Positions 34,401-44,011 of a DNA stretch of 64,000 bases are shown one piece after another (position 1 is the stretch's first letter; every line of letters starts with the position of its first letter). The notes beneath the pieces were generated by a model. That model worked only from the letters and a program-made list of their open reading frames with translations. It was not told the origin of the DNA and made no database searches. This DNA is from Brachionus manjavacas (taxonomy: Eukaryota; Rotifera; Eurotatoria; Ploima; Brachionidae): NCBI GenBank assembly GCA_019054805.1, contig JAHQIY010000002.1, forward strand, positions 8,122,001 to 8,186,000, written 5' to 3'. Position numbers and translations under genes: made by a program.

Positions 34401-37216
34401 TGTTTCTAAATTTTTAATTTAATTCGATTAATTTTAGATTTTAGTAAAAGATTGGACGAAATTGAAAAGAGCATTCGATTAAGTAAAATTTTTCAAAATT
34501 CTTATAAATGATTTAATTTTATAATTATTAAGTTCAAGAAAAACATGAAGAAAATAAAATTTTCATACTTCACGTTGATCATCGCCTTAGAAATGTGGAA
34601 CAAGGTAAAAATAAACAAAATAAGTAACAAGCTTTTTTATAATCTTCTTTTTATTCAAAAGCTCTGCAATTGAATAAAACCATTGTCAACCAGGGTAAAA
34701 AAAATATTTAGTTCGTTTGCAAAAGAAAATTCTAACTTATTTTTAATTTATTCCAGTCCAAAATCAGGCAGCTAACGTGATGACTCAAAATCGTAAAATT
34801 TTAAAAATTTTGTAAATCATTTTTCAAATTTTTCTTTAAATAGCACCATTAGCAATTGAAAATCAGCGTAATTTTTTGAGCATTCATAAATCAAAATTTC
34901 ATCATTTTTTTAAAGAAAACCGTGATTACACCCATCAATTAGACGGTAAAATTTGAAAACTTTAAAGTACTAAAAAATTTAAAATTGAATTTAAAGAAAT
35001 TTCTTCGACCCTAGGAGAAATAAGTACTGCAGCCAAGAATTTCAAAAAAATTGGTAAATCGATAAAAAAAATTTTTTTTTTCAAATAATTTTTTAATACT
35101 TCTAATTTTTTTATGTTTGTTTATTATTTTCACTAATTATTAACTCAAACCTTTTATTATTTTCAAGTATTTTTTGCTCCTAACTTTTTTATAATTTTTA
35201 ATGATTTTTTTAAGGATTTATTATTATTTAACAAATTTAAAATAGAATAAAAAAATATTATTTTTTTATACTAGAAATTCACACTAACTGGTTTGAAAGC
35301 AATATTGTCCAAATTTTAATTTTGTTAGTTGGCATTGTTATGGTCATCCTATGTATAATAGCATTATTTCTGGGAAATGACCAAAAAAAAAAATCAAATT
35401 AATTTTTTTTCAAACAAATAAAGTTATTCAACTATTAAAGTTTTTTATTAATTATTTTCATTTATAATATTTTTAATTCTATTTAACATATAAAGCATCT
35501 TCCATTAAAATATCTAAAGATCTATCTTGAAAATTCCAATTTTTATTTGAAAAGAAAAAGAGAAATTATTCATTTTCTATCTCAGAAAAAACATTTGTCA
35601 CAAAATATCCGTACGAGTTTTCCTCTAATTTTTCTATAGAAAAATAAAAAGTTAATTTTTTTGTTAAAAATTGTTACAATTTTTGACATAATAGTTAAAA
35701 ACTCTGTATGTATGTTTTGTCTTTATGCCCTTATTTTTTTAACTAACAGATTAATTGGGAATCATATTTGTCAGTAGAAATCTTAACTTTTCCAGATCTT
35801 GTACGATCGTTTTGTGAATTTGTTTGATTTTAATAATCAAAATTAGTCTTAACGCATAAAAAAGTATTACATTGTGTTAAATTGAATAATAAAATTTATT
35901 AGTTTTTTGGCTAATTAAAAATTTAAAAGGAATTTTTTGGCAAAAATATCTTCATAAAAGATCAAAACTTGGTAAAAAGTTCGAGAATCCAAAATCAGTG
36001 TAAAATATAGAAAACATCTTTTTTTTACTGAATTTGTTCGGATAAGCGAGAATTCCGAGTTAAAGAAGATCGGACTAAAGAGGTTTGACTGTAATAATAA
36101 TCTTAAAAAATTAGTCATTTCATTACGAAAACTTAATAAATTTTAAAATTCAAAATTAATTTATATCAAGACTTAGGATTAATTATAGAATTAAATAAAA
36201 ATAAAAATAATTGTATTTTTTTAAATATTTGGTTCATTTAATATTGATCTTGAAAAAGTGTTATATTCATGAAGAATATTCATGAAAAAGTGTTATATAA
36301 TTTGAAGAATTTTTTTATCACACTGGGAATATGATCATAATATTATATTGGCAATAAATTTTTTATTGAACCAAATAAAGAAAATATTGGACCTGTATAT
36401 TTTTTTTTAGATTTGAAAATTTGTATCCTAAGTTATCTATTTCTGCTACGTCTACACTTTTAGAAGCTTTGTCTCTAGCCAGGCAGGTTTTAATTAATCA
36501 GGGTCTAGTCTAACTTAATTAAAATTCTTTCTTTTAATTCAAGTTCACATCACCAAGTGCTTAAGGTATAAAGTGCAATTAAATTTCTGATGCTTACCTT
36601 GAATGATCATCACTTTAATGATCATAAACAAAGTTCGCTGTCCATTTCCGCTGAGCAAATTGAGCTTTTCTTCAATTACAATTTTCATCAGCTGATAAAC
36701 ATAATTGAATCGTTTCAGGTCCCTGACTGCACCTGGCATATCCAGGCCATGCAAAACTTCGCTTACACTCAATTTTGGCGCGTTATTCTAAAAAAAATTT
36801 CTTTCATTTAAAACAAGTATTCAAGAAATGAGACAAACTTTTCTATCAGTAGATTTTTTTTCATGCAGGTATATACAAGGGGCTTTTTTGGTTGAAAGAG
36901 CATCGGAAAGCTCAATGGCGTCGCCGGACTCTGGCTCGGTTTGGTCAAGTTCGCAGTCAGAACTGGCCAATTCATCAAACAAATAAAAGAGAGCGTCATT
37001 TTTGTATTTTTTGTTGTCAGACCTTCGCACTGCATCGCTGCGGTACTCAATGTTGAGGCCGTTCAAAATGCTCTCCAAGGCCTTGCAGCGTTCCCAGCCT
37101 GTGTGAGTTTAAATTGAAAAATTTTCTATTTTAAAAATCTGCACAACAGTCATACCTTGGTCTGTCCGGATCCATTTTTCTCCATTTGATCGCCAGTCTT
37201 TGCCCAAATACGGCAT
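31433..37216 (-). CDS. FBXO25/32: F-box protein of the FBXO25/FBXO32 (atrogin-1) type
   Basis: Four exons on the minus strand: 37216-37156, 37098-36839, 36787-36598 and 32121-31433 (stop included). All introns are GT-AG and the 1200 coding bases stay in frame, giving 399 residues (vertebrate members about 355-370). Exon 1 reads MPYLGKDWRSNGEKWIRTDQ, the conserved N-terminus of both paralogues. Exon 2 starts GWERCKALESI and has an insert of acidic residues (ELDQTEPESGDAIEL). Exon 3 has LHGLDMPGAV and KRFNYVYQLMKI. Exon 4 has LVRKLLATLKKKIQ, FFYFHYVGSQKLCESHL, then the F-box (MPRDCKLEIFRRLNSGLDIV...WKNLCQFHF) and the family's C-terminal LDWKLIYFKLTKRFGRKE, FWKEMGHPC. As a substrate receptor it should join Skp1-Cul1 ubiquitin ligases; FBXO32 targets muscle proteins for degradation in vertebrates. 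A single copy here may represent the pre-duplication gene. The second intron is 51 nt; the third is 4476 nt and holds another gene on the opposite strand. Confidence 0.92.
33945..34123 (+). promoter_or_regulatory. Upstream/leader region of micro-exon copy B
   Basis: About 180 bp ending at the ATG, almost identical to 18210-18384 upstream of copy A, including GCACGAGACTACCGAAC and TTTCGAGCCGACTGTTC. Sequence further upstream (33600-33945) is also homologous but more diverged. It probably contains the promoter and 5' UTR. No TATA box can be singled out in such AT-rich DNA. Close identity may simply reflect recent duplication, since some introns are equally conserved. Confidence 0.5.
34124..35402 (+). 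CDS. Micro-exon gene, copy B (intact): coiled-coil, tail-anchored protein
   Basis: I do not recognise this family. Eleven exons: 34124-34150, 34198-34264, 34342-34383, 34438-34482, 34533-34604, 34662-34694, 34757-34792, 34844-34867, 34916-34945, 34997-35053, 35275-35402. Every junction is GT-AG and the 561 bases read through to one TAA: 186 residues. Exons 3-10 are 42, 45, 72, 33, 36, 24, 30 and 57 nt, all multiples of three with phase-1 introns on both sides. The protein opens MAEENINGE, then an acidic/Gln segment, then coiled-coil-like repeats (LNKIERRLDEVEK, NFSKRLDEIEKSIRL, HVDHRLRNVEQALQL), a Gln/Asn-rich middle, and one hydrophobic helix at about 155-178 with an 8-residue basic end (NDQKKKSN). 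This topology suggests a tail-anchored protein facing the cytosol; function unknown. It lies inside the F-box gene's last intron, opposite strand. The upstream ATG exon is inferred; translation could instead start at exon 2 (also ATG, same frame). Confidence 0.75.
35417..35422 (+). promoter_or_regulatory. Poly(A) signal of micro-exon copy B
   Basis: AATAAA 14 bases past the stop codon. The same signal is present in copy C. Confidence 0.55.
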
Positions 37217-38100
37217 TCTAAATCAATACTGGTAAATTATTAAGTAATTTATTTTTTCTCTCAAATAAAAGAAGTTAGTATTTAAAGAAGCTAATTGCGC
37301 TTTAGAAATTTAGTAAAAAGAATTACGCAAATCAATGATATCTATTGAGAACTACGGAATTCAGACGTAGCTATGTAGAGATCAATTTGTTTTAAACTAG
37401 GCTATTTGTAGTCTAGCACAATAAAGGAGAAAATAGTTTTTAATTATGGACATAATTTTGCAATTAAATACAGACTATGACTTCTAGAAATTTTGTTGCC
37501 TCTATTTTCTTCAAAACTTCAAAATTTGCTTCTTGTTCGTCAAAGTTCTCATTAGTTTTTTCTATTTTGTTGTTGTTGTTGTTGTTGTAAATCTTTCAAA
37601 TAAATATTTCAAATTTTCATATAAAATTAGCATAAATAGATTTGAAATAAACAAATATTTGTATAATAGTTTCAATTTTATCTTGACTTGGCCCCTAGAT
37701 AAAAAAGCAGCGAGTTTGTCTTGAATTTGCAATCTAACAAAGTGGCTTCTTTATTTCCACTCAAATCAAGTGATATCTTCGCCTAGAAAATTATTTTCAA
37801 AAAAATTAAAAAAAAAAAAAAAGCAATAAAATAAAACTAAAATAAAAGCCATGAGTTTTTGTAGTATTTATATCTGAATCCCACAACAAATAGGCAAACA
37901 ATTGCTAAATATGTCACAAGATTACGAAATTTTCTCTTACATAATCCCAAATTGATTTAAATGTTCGGCACACTCACATTTAATGCTATTTCCTGGATTA
38001 AAATGAAATCCTTGCTCAAAGTTTACACTCAAAGAAATTTTGCTCAATAAATCCTTTAAAATTTAGCTAAACGACAGCGCAATCTTTATCCACCATTTTC
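37217..38100. other. Upstream region of the F-box gene
   Basis: Presumed promoter side of the F-box gene (minus strand). A (TTG)n run lies at about 37569-37589. No other feature stands out. Confidence 0.45.
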
Positions 38101-38108
38101 GTGATCTG

Positions 38109-38545
38109 ACTGGTAGAATGGTCAAATGTATGGTTGATGAATTTTAGTGAGGAGAAGTGCAATGCTATGGTTATCAACAACAAGTATTTTAATATTAATA
38201 TAACAATGAATGGTAAGCCATTAGAGAGTACTAATAAAGAACGGGATTTGGGTATTGTCATTTTTTCAAACTTAAAATGGGACCAACAAGCGATGTTAGC
38301 TGCAAATAAAGCCTCCACTGTTCTCTGGCAATTGAGCAAGGAATTCAAGTTCTTGTCTATTAAATCGTTTAGATCGCTTTATGTTGCATTTGTAAGACCG
38401 CATTTAGAATATGCAATAGCAGCTTGATGCCCTCATACCAAAAAAGACATAAATGTACAAGAAAAAATACAGATTAGAGCTACAAAGCTTGTCAAGAGCA
38501 TAAAAAATCTTTCATATGATAAATTAAAAAAACTAATGGTTCGAC
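38109..38545 (+). pseudogene. LINE C-terminal RT fragment
   Basis: Open 38134-38427 with FSEEKCNAMVIN, NKERDLGIVIFSNLKWD and SLYVAFVRPHLEYAI. After a stop it continues CPHTKKDINVQEKIQIRATK in frame. This is the RT thumb region of Jockey/CR1-like LINEs, a different family from LINE A. No 3' end is identifiable. Confidence 0.7.
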
Positions 38546-38559
38546 CATCCCCCTTTTTT

Positions 38560-39900
38560 CTCAATAGCGATTTTAATTACCTTAATTCAAATTTTATATT
38601 TATTTAATTCTATAGTTAAAATAATTCTTACTTTTTTTAAGGGACTTGAATAATATTTACATTTTTCTGGAGTTAATGTTTTTTAAAACTCCAAAATAGC
38701 ATCAAACAAAATATTCGAGCCAAATATTAGAAATTCCAAGTAAAAATTTTATTTGAAGTTAATGTTTTTTTAATAAGATGAGCTAATAAAATGTGTTCCC
38801 CAATACTCGAGATTCAAAGAAGCGTGGAAAAAGGCTGCGAATTCAGTTAAAATGGTGAGATGCGCCAAAAAATAAATTTAAATATTTTTTATCAAACTTT
38901 TTTAATAAAAAATTTCGAAATTACCAAAAATTTCCGCTTTTGTACTCTTTTTTATTAAAATTAAAGCATAGTTTACGTAAAAAAAAGTAAAACATTCAAA
39001 GTTTTTTTTCTTTAAAAAATAAAGAACTTAAAAAAATAACAAAAAATTTCTAAAAATGTCAAAATTAGGGTTAATTTTGGACATTTTGGTTTTCATTTTT
39101 TTCACTTTTTTTATCAAAAAATATAGTCAATTTACTAAAAATACCGAAAATTCACTAAATTTTACTTTCGTAATTTTTACGTAAATTTACGATACTTGCG
39201 TAAAATATAGTTTACTCTTAAACGAGATTAAGTTTAGGACTTTAAGGTAATGTTAAATCAAAAATTTATAATAGAAAATAGTCAACAGTAAGCAGTTTAA
39301 ACCAAGCATTTTTTTTAATAAAAATTTTCATTTTCTAGAAATTTAATTTCAAGGTTAATCAACATGCTAGTGACCATGTCTAAAAATACTGATCAACACT
39401 TCATTTAATTATTTATGAAATTTTGTAAAATATTGAAACTGTAAAAAAATTTTAAATATTAAAACAACAACAAGTAAGTTTATCAAACGATTTTGTGTAT
39501 TTTTCAGGCGTTGATCCAGGCGTTTTTTGTTTTACGGGAAGCAAGAAAAAGAACAAGTTTTTCCTTTAATTAAAAAAAATGATTATAGAATTTTTTACCT
39601 AATTTACGGATAGAAATATTTTAAGATTTTGGTCAAGATATGTAAAAAACATAAAATATTAAATAAAATATTTTATTAATCACAGATGGCTTTGTTGAGC
39701 CACTGAAGTGCATATTTAGACTAAATAATGAATCAGGTGAGTTACCTGATCACTGGACTGTTGCAAACGTATATACAAAAGTGTTTTTAAAAATGCATCC
39801 CTAACTTCTATAATCTGCAAACTTTTTGAGACACTTAATCTTAATGATAACTAGGATATCATTATTAATTACTTAATAATGTCGATTGTGTGCCCTAGTC
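38560..39900. other. AT-rich intergenic with mariner-MITE-like words
   Basis: Around 39140-39215 'acgtaaatttacgatacttgcgtaaaatatag' (split: ACGTAAATTTACG, GCGTAAAATATAG) resembles the inner part of the 16-kb MITE. No gene. Confidence 0.4.
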
Positions 39901-40032
39901 TTTTTATTAGACTTGAATATGTATTAGTAGTAGTAGTAGTGTGAGCTGTAACACATAAGTGTGAGTGCAGTTTATAACGCTGCACTTTATCAGCTTGCAA
40001 CCTTAGTTGCATTAAGTCAAAGTTCCTCAGTA

Positions 40033-40667
40033 TCAGATTCTGTAAACAGATCTTCTCCAGGTCTCCGACTTCATTTGTCTATCAATTTTGGCCTTAAACT
40101 GATTGACCGTATCAGTCCCTACTATTTCCAAGGGTAAAAGGTTCCAGGTTGTAGCTGTTCGGTTAAGTAAGAATTTATCCCTCATTGTCCTTCCCTGCTT
40201 ATCCCTTGTTATTTGGCTATTGTGTCTCCTGCTTGTCCCCTCACTTACTCCCTCATTCTCTCTTATAACCAAATCTATCTTCTCGAACCCTTTCTTTATC
40301 TTAAATATTTGTAATAAGTCCCCTCTTTTCCTTCTTGTTTCCAGGTCTGTTAAACCAAGCTCCCTAAGTCTTTCTTCGTACTCTAATCCTCTTAATTCTA
40401 TTACCATCTTAGTCGCACTTTTCTGGATTCCCTCGACCTTATGATCGAAGTCATATAATTCCATATCGCCGAAGCGAATTCTAAATGCGTTCTGACGAAA
40501 GCTGGGTACAGCTTTTTAAACAACTCTTTATTAAAAAATTTGAAAGTTTTTCTCATTCTACCTAAAGCACTGTTAGTTTTAAATACCGCTGCTTCTATTT
40601 GTTTACTATGCTTTCCATTTGAAAAACATTTGAAACCATAATACCTCTTTCTCATCTTTCTCAACAT
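40033..40667 (-). pseudogene. LINE B RT thumb and C-terminal region
   Basis: Two overlapping frames (40667-40401, 40464-40033): FKFFNKELFKKLYPAFVRTH and LEFASAIWNY, then KVEGIQKSATKMVIELRG, RLRELGLTDLETRRKRGDLL and FLLNRTATTWNLLPLEIV. The GLTxLExRRxRGDL block is the usual LINE C-terminal signature. A single frameshift lies near 40450. Confidence 0.85.
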
Positions 40668-41274
40668 TGATCTTTCTCAACCTCGGATACCTGCAACCAT
40701 ACTTTTTCTTCACCATGTTGAATGTAATATTTGTTTCTAGGGTTCTTCTTCCCGTAATGCATGATTTTGCTTTTATTACTGTTTAAGGACATTGACCACT
40801 TATTGCACCAGTTATATATTTCATTTATATCTGCTTGTAAATCTGATTGTGACATTTCGTTCCCCTCTGAAATCACCTTACTATCATCAGCGTACATCTC
40901 CATTATGTTATTTATTTTGTCTGGCAAGTCATTGATATATATCATTAAAAGTAAGGGCCTAATACTGATCCTTGAGGCACACCGCTTGTAATATTTCTCC
41001 ACCTTGATTCCGAAGTGCCCATTACCACCTTTTGCCTTCTATCGCTCAAGAATGCCTTAATCCAGTCTAGCAGTTTACCACATATTCCATAAGCTCTTAA
41101 CTTGATGAGTAGTTTTCTATGTGAAACCATATCAAAAGCCTTCTCGAAGTCCGTGTATAGTACATCTACCCACTTATTATTACCCACGCTCATCGACACC
41201 TTATGCTGACACTCCAAAAGGTTAGTTACACACGCCTTAAGTTGAGCAAAACCATGCTGTCTACTAGAGATCAA
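40661..41274 (-). pseudogene. LINE B RT palm
   Basis: 41274-40945: QHGFAQLKACVTNLLE, DVLYTDFEKAFDMVSHRKL, GVPQGSVLGP. 41002-40661: LLMIYINDLPDKINN, MYADDSKVI, LQADINEIYNWCNKWSM. The catalytic YADD and the QG block are intact; one frameshift separates them near 40960. Confidence 0.85.
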
Positions 41275-41277
41275 GCT

Positions 41278-42213
41278 TTACTTTTTTAAATGTGCTGTTA
41301 TCCAATCTCTAACTATTCCTTCCATTACCTTACAACACACTGATGTCAAGAAAAACTGGTCGGAAATTTGACGCCGTGAGTTTACTCCCTTTCTTGTACA
41401 ATGGGAAAATATTCGCTTCCTTCCATTCATCCGGTACTTCCTCTCATCTAATGATTTGCTGAAAATGATGGCGAGTGCTTTTGACAACTCTTGAGAGCAA
41501 TTTATTAATACCCTTTGTGTGACCCCGTCTCCGCCTGGTGACTTGTTGCAATTTAGTTTCTCCAACCTTGTTTGCACATCTCTACTCTCCAATCTTTCTT
41601 CTGCATCACACTTGAACTCCGTTCTCATTTCAAAATTCTGAAAGTCACCAAGTTCTACCGAAAAGACCGATTCGAATTGTTCATTCAAAATCTCCGCTAT
41701 CTCACATCTGTCTGTTGTTGCACTCCCGCCTTTCTTAGTTAAAGAACCAATTCTCTCACTCACCTTCTGCTTTCTCTTCATGTAGCTGTATAGTGCTTTT
41801 GGATTCTTAGAGTAGTTGCTTGCAAGCCTCAACTCATAAGCTGAGACATTAGTGTTCATGACCCTTTTAAGATTTTTGCTAATTTCTTTGTACTCTTCAT
41901 ATTTCCCAGTATCTCTTCTATGGCCTTGCACCCAACTGCGCCATAAATTGCTCTTTCTTCTCATCAACGATTTGAGATCTTTCGTAAGCCGCGGTGGCCG
42001 GATCCTTCGATTCGCATCAATTTTTATCTTTGGAATAAATCTTTCACAAGCTTCATTATATATTTTCAGGAACTCTTTATAAGAATCGCGGATGTTCTTG
42101 TCCACAAGAGCAACTCTCCAATTGATGCTCTCAAAGAATTTGTTCATTCTTATATAGTCCCCCTTCTTGTAGTTGAATTTACTCCTCCTAAACCTGTTTC
42201 CAAACTCTTTCAC
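41278..42213 (-). pseudogene. LINE B linker and RT N-terminal region
   Basis: 311-residue open frame: RRSKFNYKKGDYIRMNKFF, RPPRLTKDLKSLMRRKSNL, ALYSYMKRKQKVSERIG, then CNKSPGGDGVTQRVL (the SPGxDG entry motif) and, after a local shift, the SLTSVCCKVMEGIV-type block. Joins the endonuclease upstream after a stop at 42229. Confidence 0.8.
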
Positions 42214-42228
42214 CTTCTCCTTTAACTT

Positions 42229-43107
42229 TTATCTCCAACTCATACTCAAATGACCATTCTCCTTGCCACCGAGGACTTCTCCTGGTTCAAGGTTATCCAT
42301 TCTCTCATGCGCCTCCGTTATGATTAGATCCAATATGTAAGTTAATTTATTAGGCTCCTTCTGGAAAGTTTTAAAACAGACATTCTGAGTCAAAAACCCC
42401 TCGCTTAGACATTTCACAAATTCTGCCGCACTCTCTGTTTCCGTTAAAATTTTTGCCTCTAAATTATCACTCCAGTCCAGTTCAGTATAGTTGAAATCAC
42501 CTACCAGTAATAATCCACTATATAACCCCCGTTTTACTAAATTAATCGCCATTTCTATCGATTTGATTATCTCTCTATCTCTCACCCTGTGCGTCTCCTC
42601 ACTTTCTGATACCCCCTTACTGTTTCTTATTATTTTTGGTCTATACATACATCCCAACAGAATTTTTTCCTTCCCCGATTCAGCTACACACCAGATTTGC
42701 TCAATTTTATTTGAATTAAGTTGTTCGTTGTCGATTTCCGTGAAGTTGAAGGAACTTGAATCACTAACATATATACAAACTCCCCCTCCTCTCTTTCTAC
42801 TACGATCTTTTCGGAAACATTCGTAGCCTTCAATGATATTTACACTTAGTTCATTGAACCAAGTTTCAGAGATAAACAACACATCATAAGTCTTCTCTAT
42901 ACTCAACGATCTCAGTTCTTCCAACTTCTCCGGAGTTAATGATGTTGCATTCGCATACCAACAACTTAGTTCACTCGAACCCTCAGAAATAAAAACAGAC
43001 TTACCTGTATTTAACAAGGACTGATCAGTCAAACCTTCTAAAGCCTCATCTTCAAAACGCACGCCCTCGTAGCCTGTCGACGACCTGCAAACCGTCTCCT
43101 CCACCAA
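42229..43107 (-). pseudogene. LINE B AP-like endonuclease
   Basis: 292-residue open frame. ANATSLTPEKLEELRSL starts the domain, followed by LFISETWFN (catalytic E), RGGGVCIYV, GCMYRPK, LLVGDFNYTELDW (catalytic D-x-N) and YILDLIITE. It stops before the SDH histidine block (here GGKENGHLSMSW). Reading continues upstream of 43107 in the same frame to about 43170, so the true start is not fixed. Confidence 0.85.
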
Positions 43108-43690
43108 ATCTAGCGTGTATATACTGCCCTCGCCTTTATGTATCCCTGATCCACCATCTATCTTTTTATTTGATATAAATATACTATAAATAAAATATAA
43201 AAATATGTAAGTAGCTAATAAAAACGCTAAATTATAAAGATATATAAAATCATATGTTAATAAAATATTCAGTCTGCTTCTTAATAGCTATAAGTCTTTG
43301 TAAATTTTTCGAAGCTCTCCACTTCGAATTCCCCAGTACCACTTCATCTCCGTTCCATTCACCATTGTTTTTCCATATTTCAAGAACCCGGTCCCATGCT
43401 CCAGAGGTCCATTTCTTACTTTTTGTTCAACTCTTAAACGCTATAATGTAATCTATTAAATCTATAAAAATAAATATTAATTACAGTAAATAAGAATTGA
43501 TCAGCTTTGTTCGTTTTTCTTTCTTTTTAGCTTAGCTTAGTTTAGCTTATATGTTCATAAAGATTCACATCAGTCAATATTAATTTTATAATTAAATAAT
43601 TTAGCACTTAAACATCGATTTTTTTTTACGTTAAGTACTAAAAGAGTCCAAAATACCCCTTTAAAAATATGCTTTTTCGATTACATCAAA

Positions 43691-43946
43691 TACAGTACAT
43701 CCTAAAACTAACTTCATCGCTTTCTTTTCCTTTCCTCTTCCTTTCCTCTTCCTTTCCTCTTCCTTTCCTCTTCCTTTCCTCTTCCTTTCCTCTTCCTTTC
43801 CTCTTCCTTTCCTCTTCCTTTCCTCTTCCTTTCCTCTTCCTTCCTTTATTAGAGGAAACAAGAGGAAAGGAAGAGGAAAGGAAGAAGTGAGGAAGAAGAG
43901 AGGAAGAGAGAAGAAATCGATGAAGTTAGTTTTAGGATGTACTGTA
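43691..43946. mobile_element. Mariner-type MITE with an 11-mer satellite core
   Basis: 29-bp perfect inverted ends starting TACAGTACATCC at 43691 and closing at 43946, which read as a TA duplication plus CAGT start. The inside is about ten copies of the pyrimidine 11-mer CTTCCTTTCCT, followed after 'attagaggaaac' by purine-rich complement (GAGGAAAGGAAG). The whole unit can fold on itself. Non-coding. Confidence 0.8.
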
Positions 43947-44011
43947 CCATAATTATTCGAAATATCTAAAAATAATATACTGAATATAAAAATATATGTC
44001 TCTTATAATTT

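Larger units (their letters stand above)
32122..36597 (-). other. Last intron of the F-box gene, 4476 nt
   Basis: Donor GTAAGC at 36597, acceptor TTTTCAAAG ending at 32122. At least 70 times longer than the other short introns placed in this window. It contains micro-exon copy B and its flanks (33600-35670) on the plus strand. 32285-32345 resembles a LINE B 3' tail ((TAA)n then TGTGAGCTACAACA). The rest (32350-33600, 35680-36590) is AT-rich without recognisable content. Confidence 0.85.
39925..43450 (-). mobile_element. LINE B, nearly full-length CR1/L2/Jockey-like element
   Basis: Minus strand, in order: N-terminal frame pieces (from about 43450), AP endonuclease (43107-42229), linker and RT N-terminus (42213-41278), RT palm (41274-40945 and 41002-40661), thumb/C-terminus (40667-40401, 40464-40033). 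The 3' UTR ends with GTGTTACAGCTCACAC and a (TAC/ACT)n tail at about 39927-39942. The catalytic box is YADD (40890-40901). At least four frame breaks; breaks at close intervals could be partly sequencing error. Confidence 0.85.

Noticed and set aside
37569-37589. (TTG)n microsatellite as a possible element tail
   Set aside because: No adjoining LINE or SINE sequence was recognised; treated as a simple repeat.
40103-40444. Hydrophobic plus-strand ORF opposite LINE B
   Set aside because: Shadow of the LINE B reading frame; the minus-strand product has clear RT motifs.
43661-43890. ORFs on both strands with repeating KEEERKRKGRG- or FPLPFLFLSSS-type peptides
   Set aside because: Translation of the 11-bp satellite inside the MITE.
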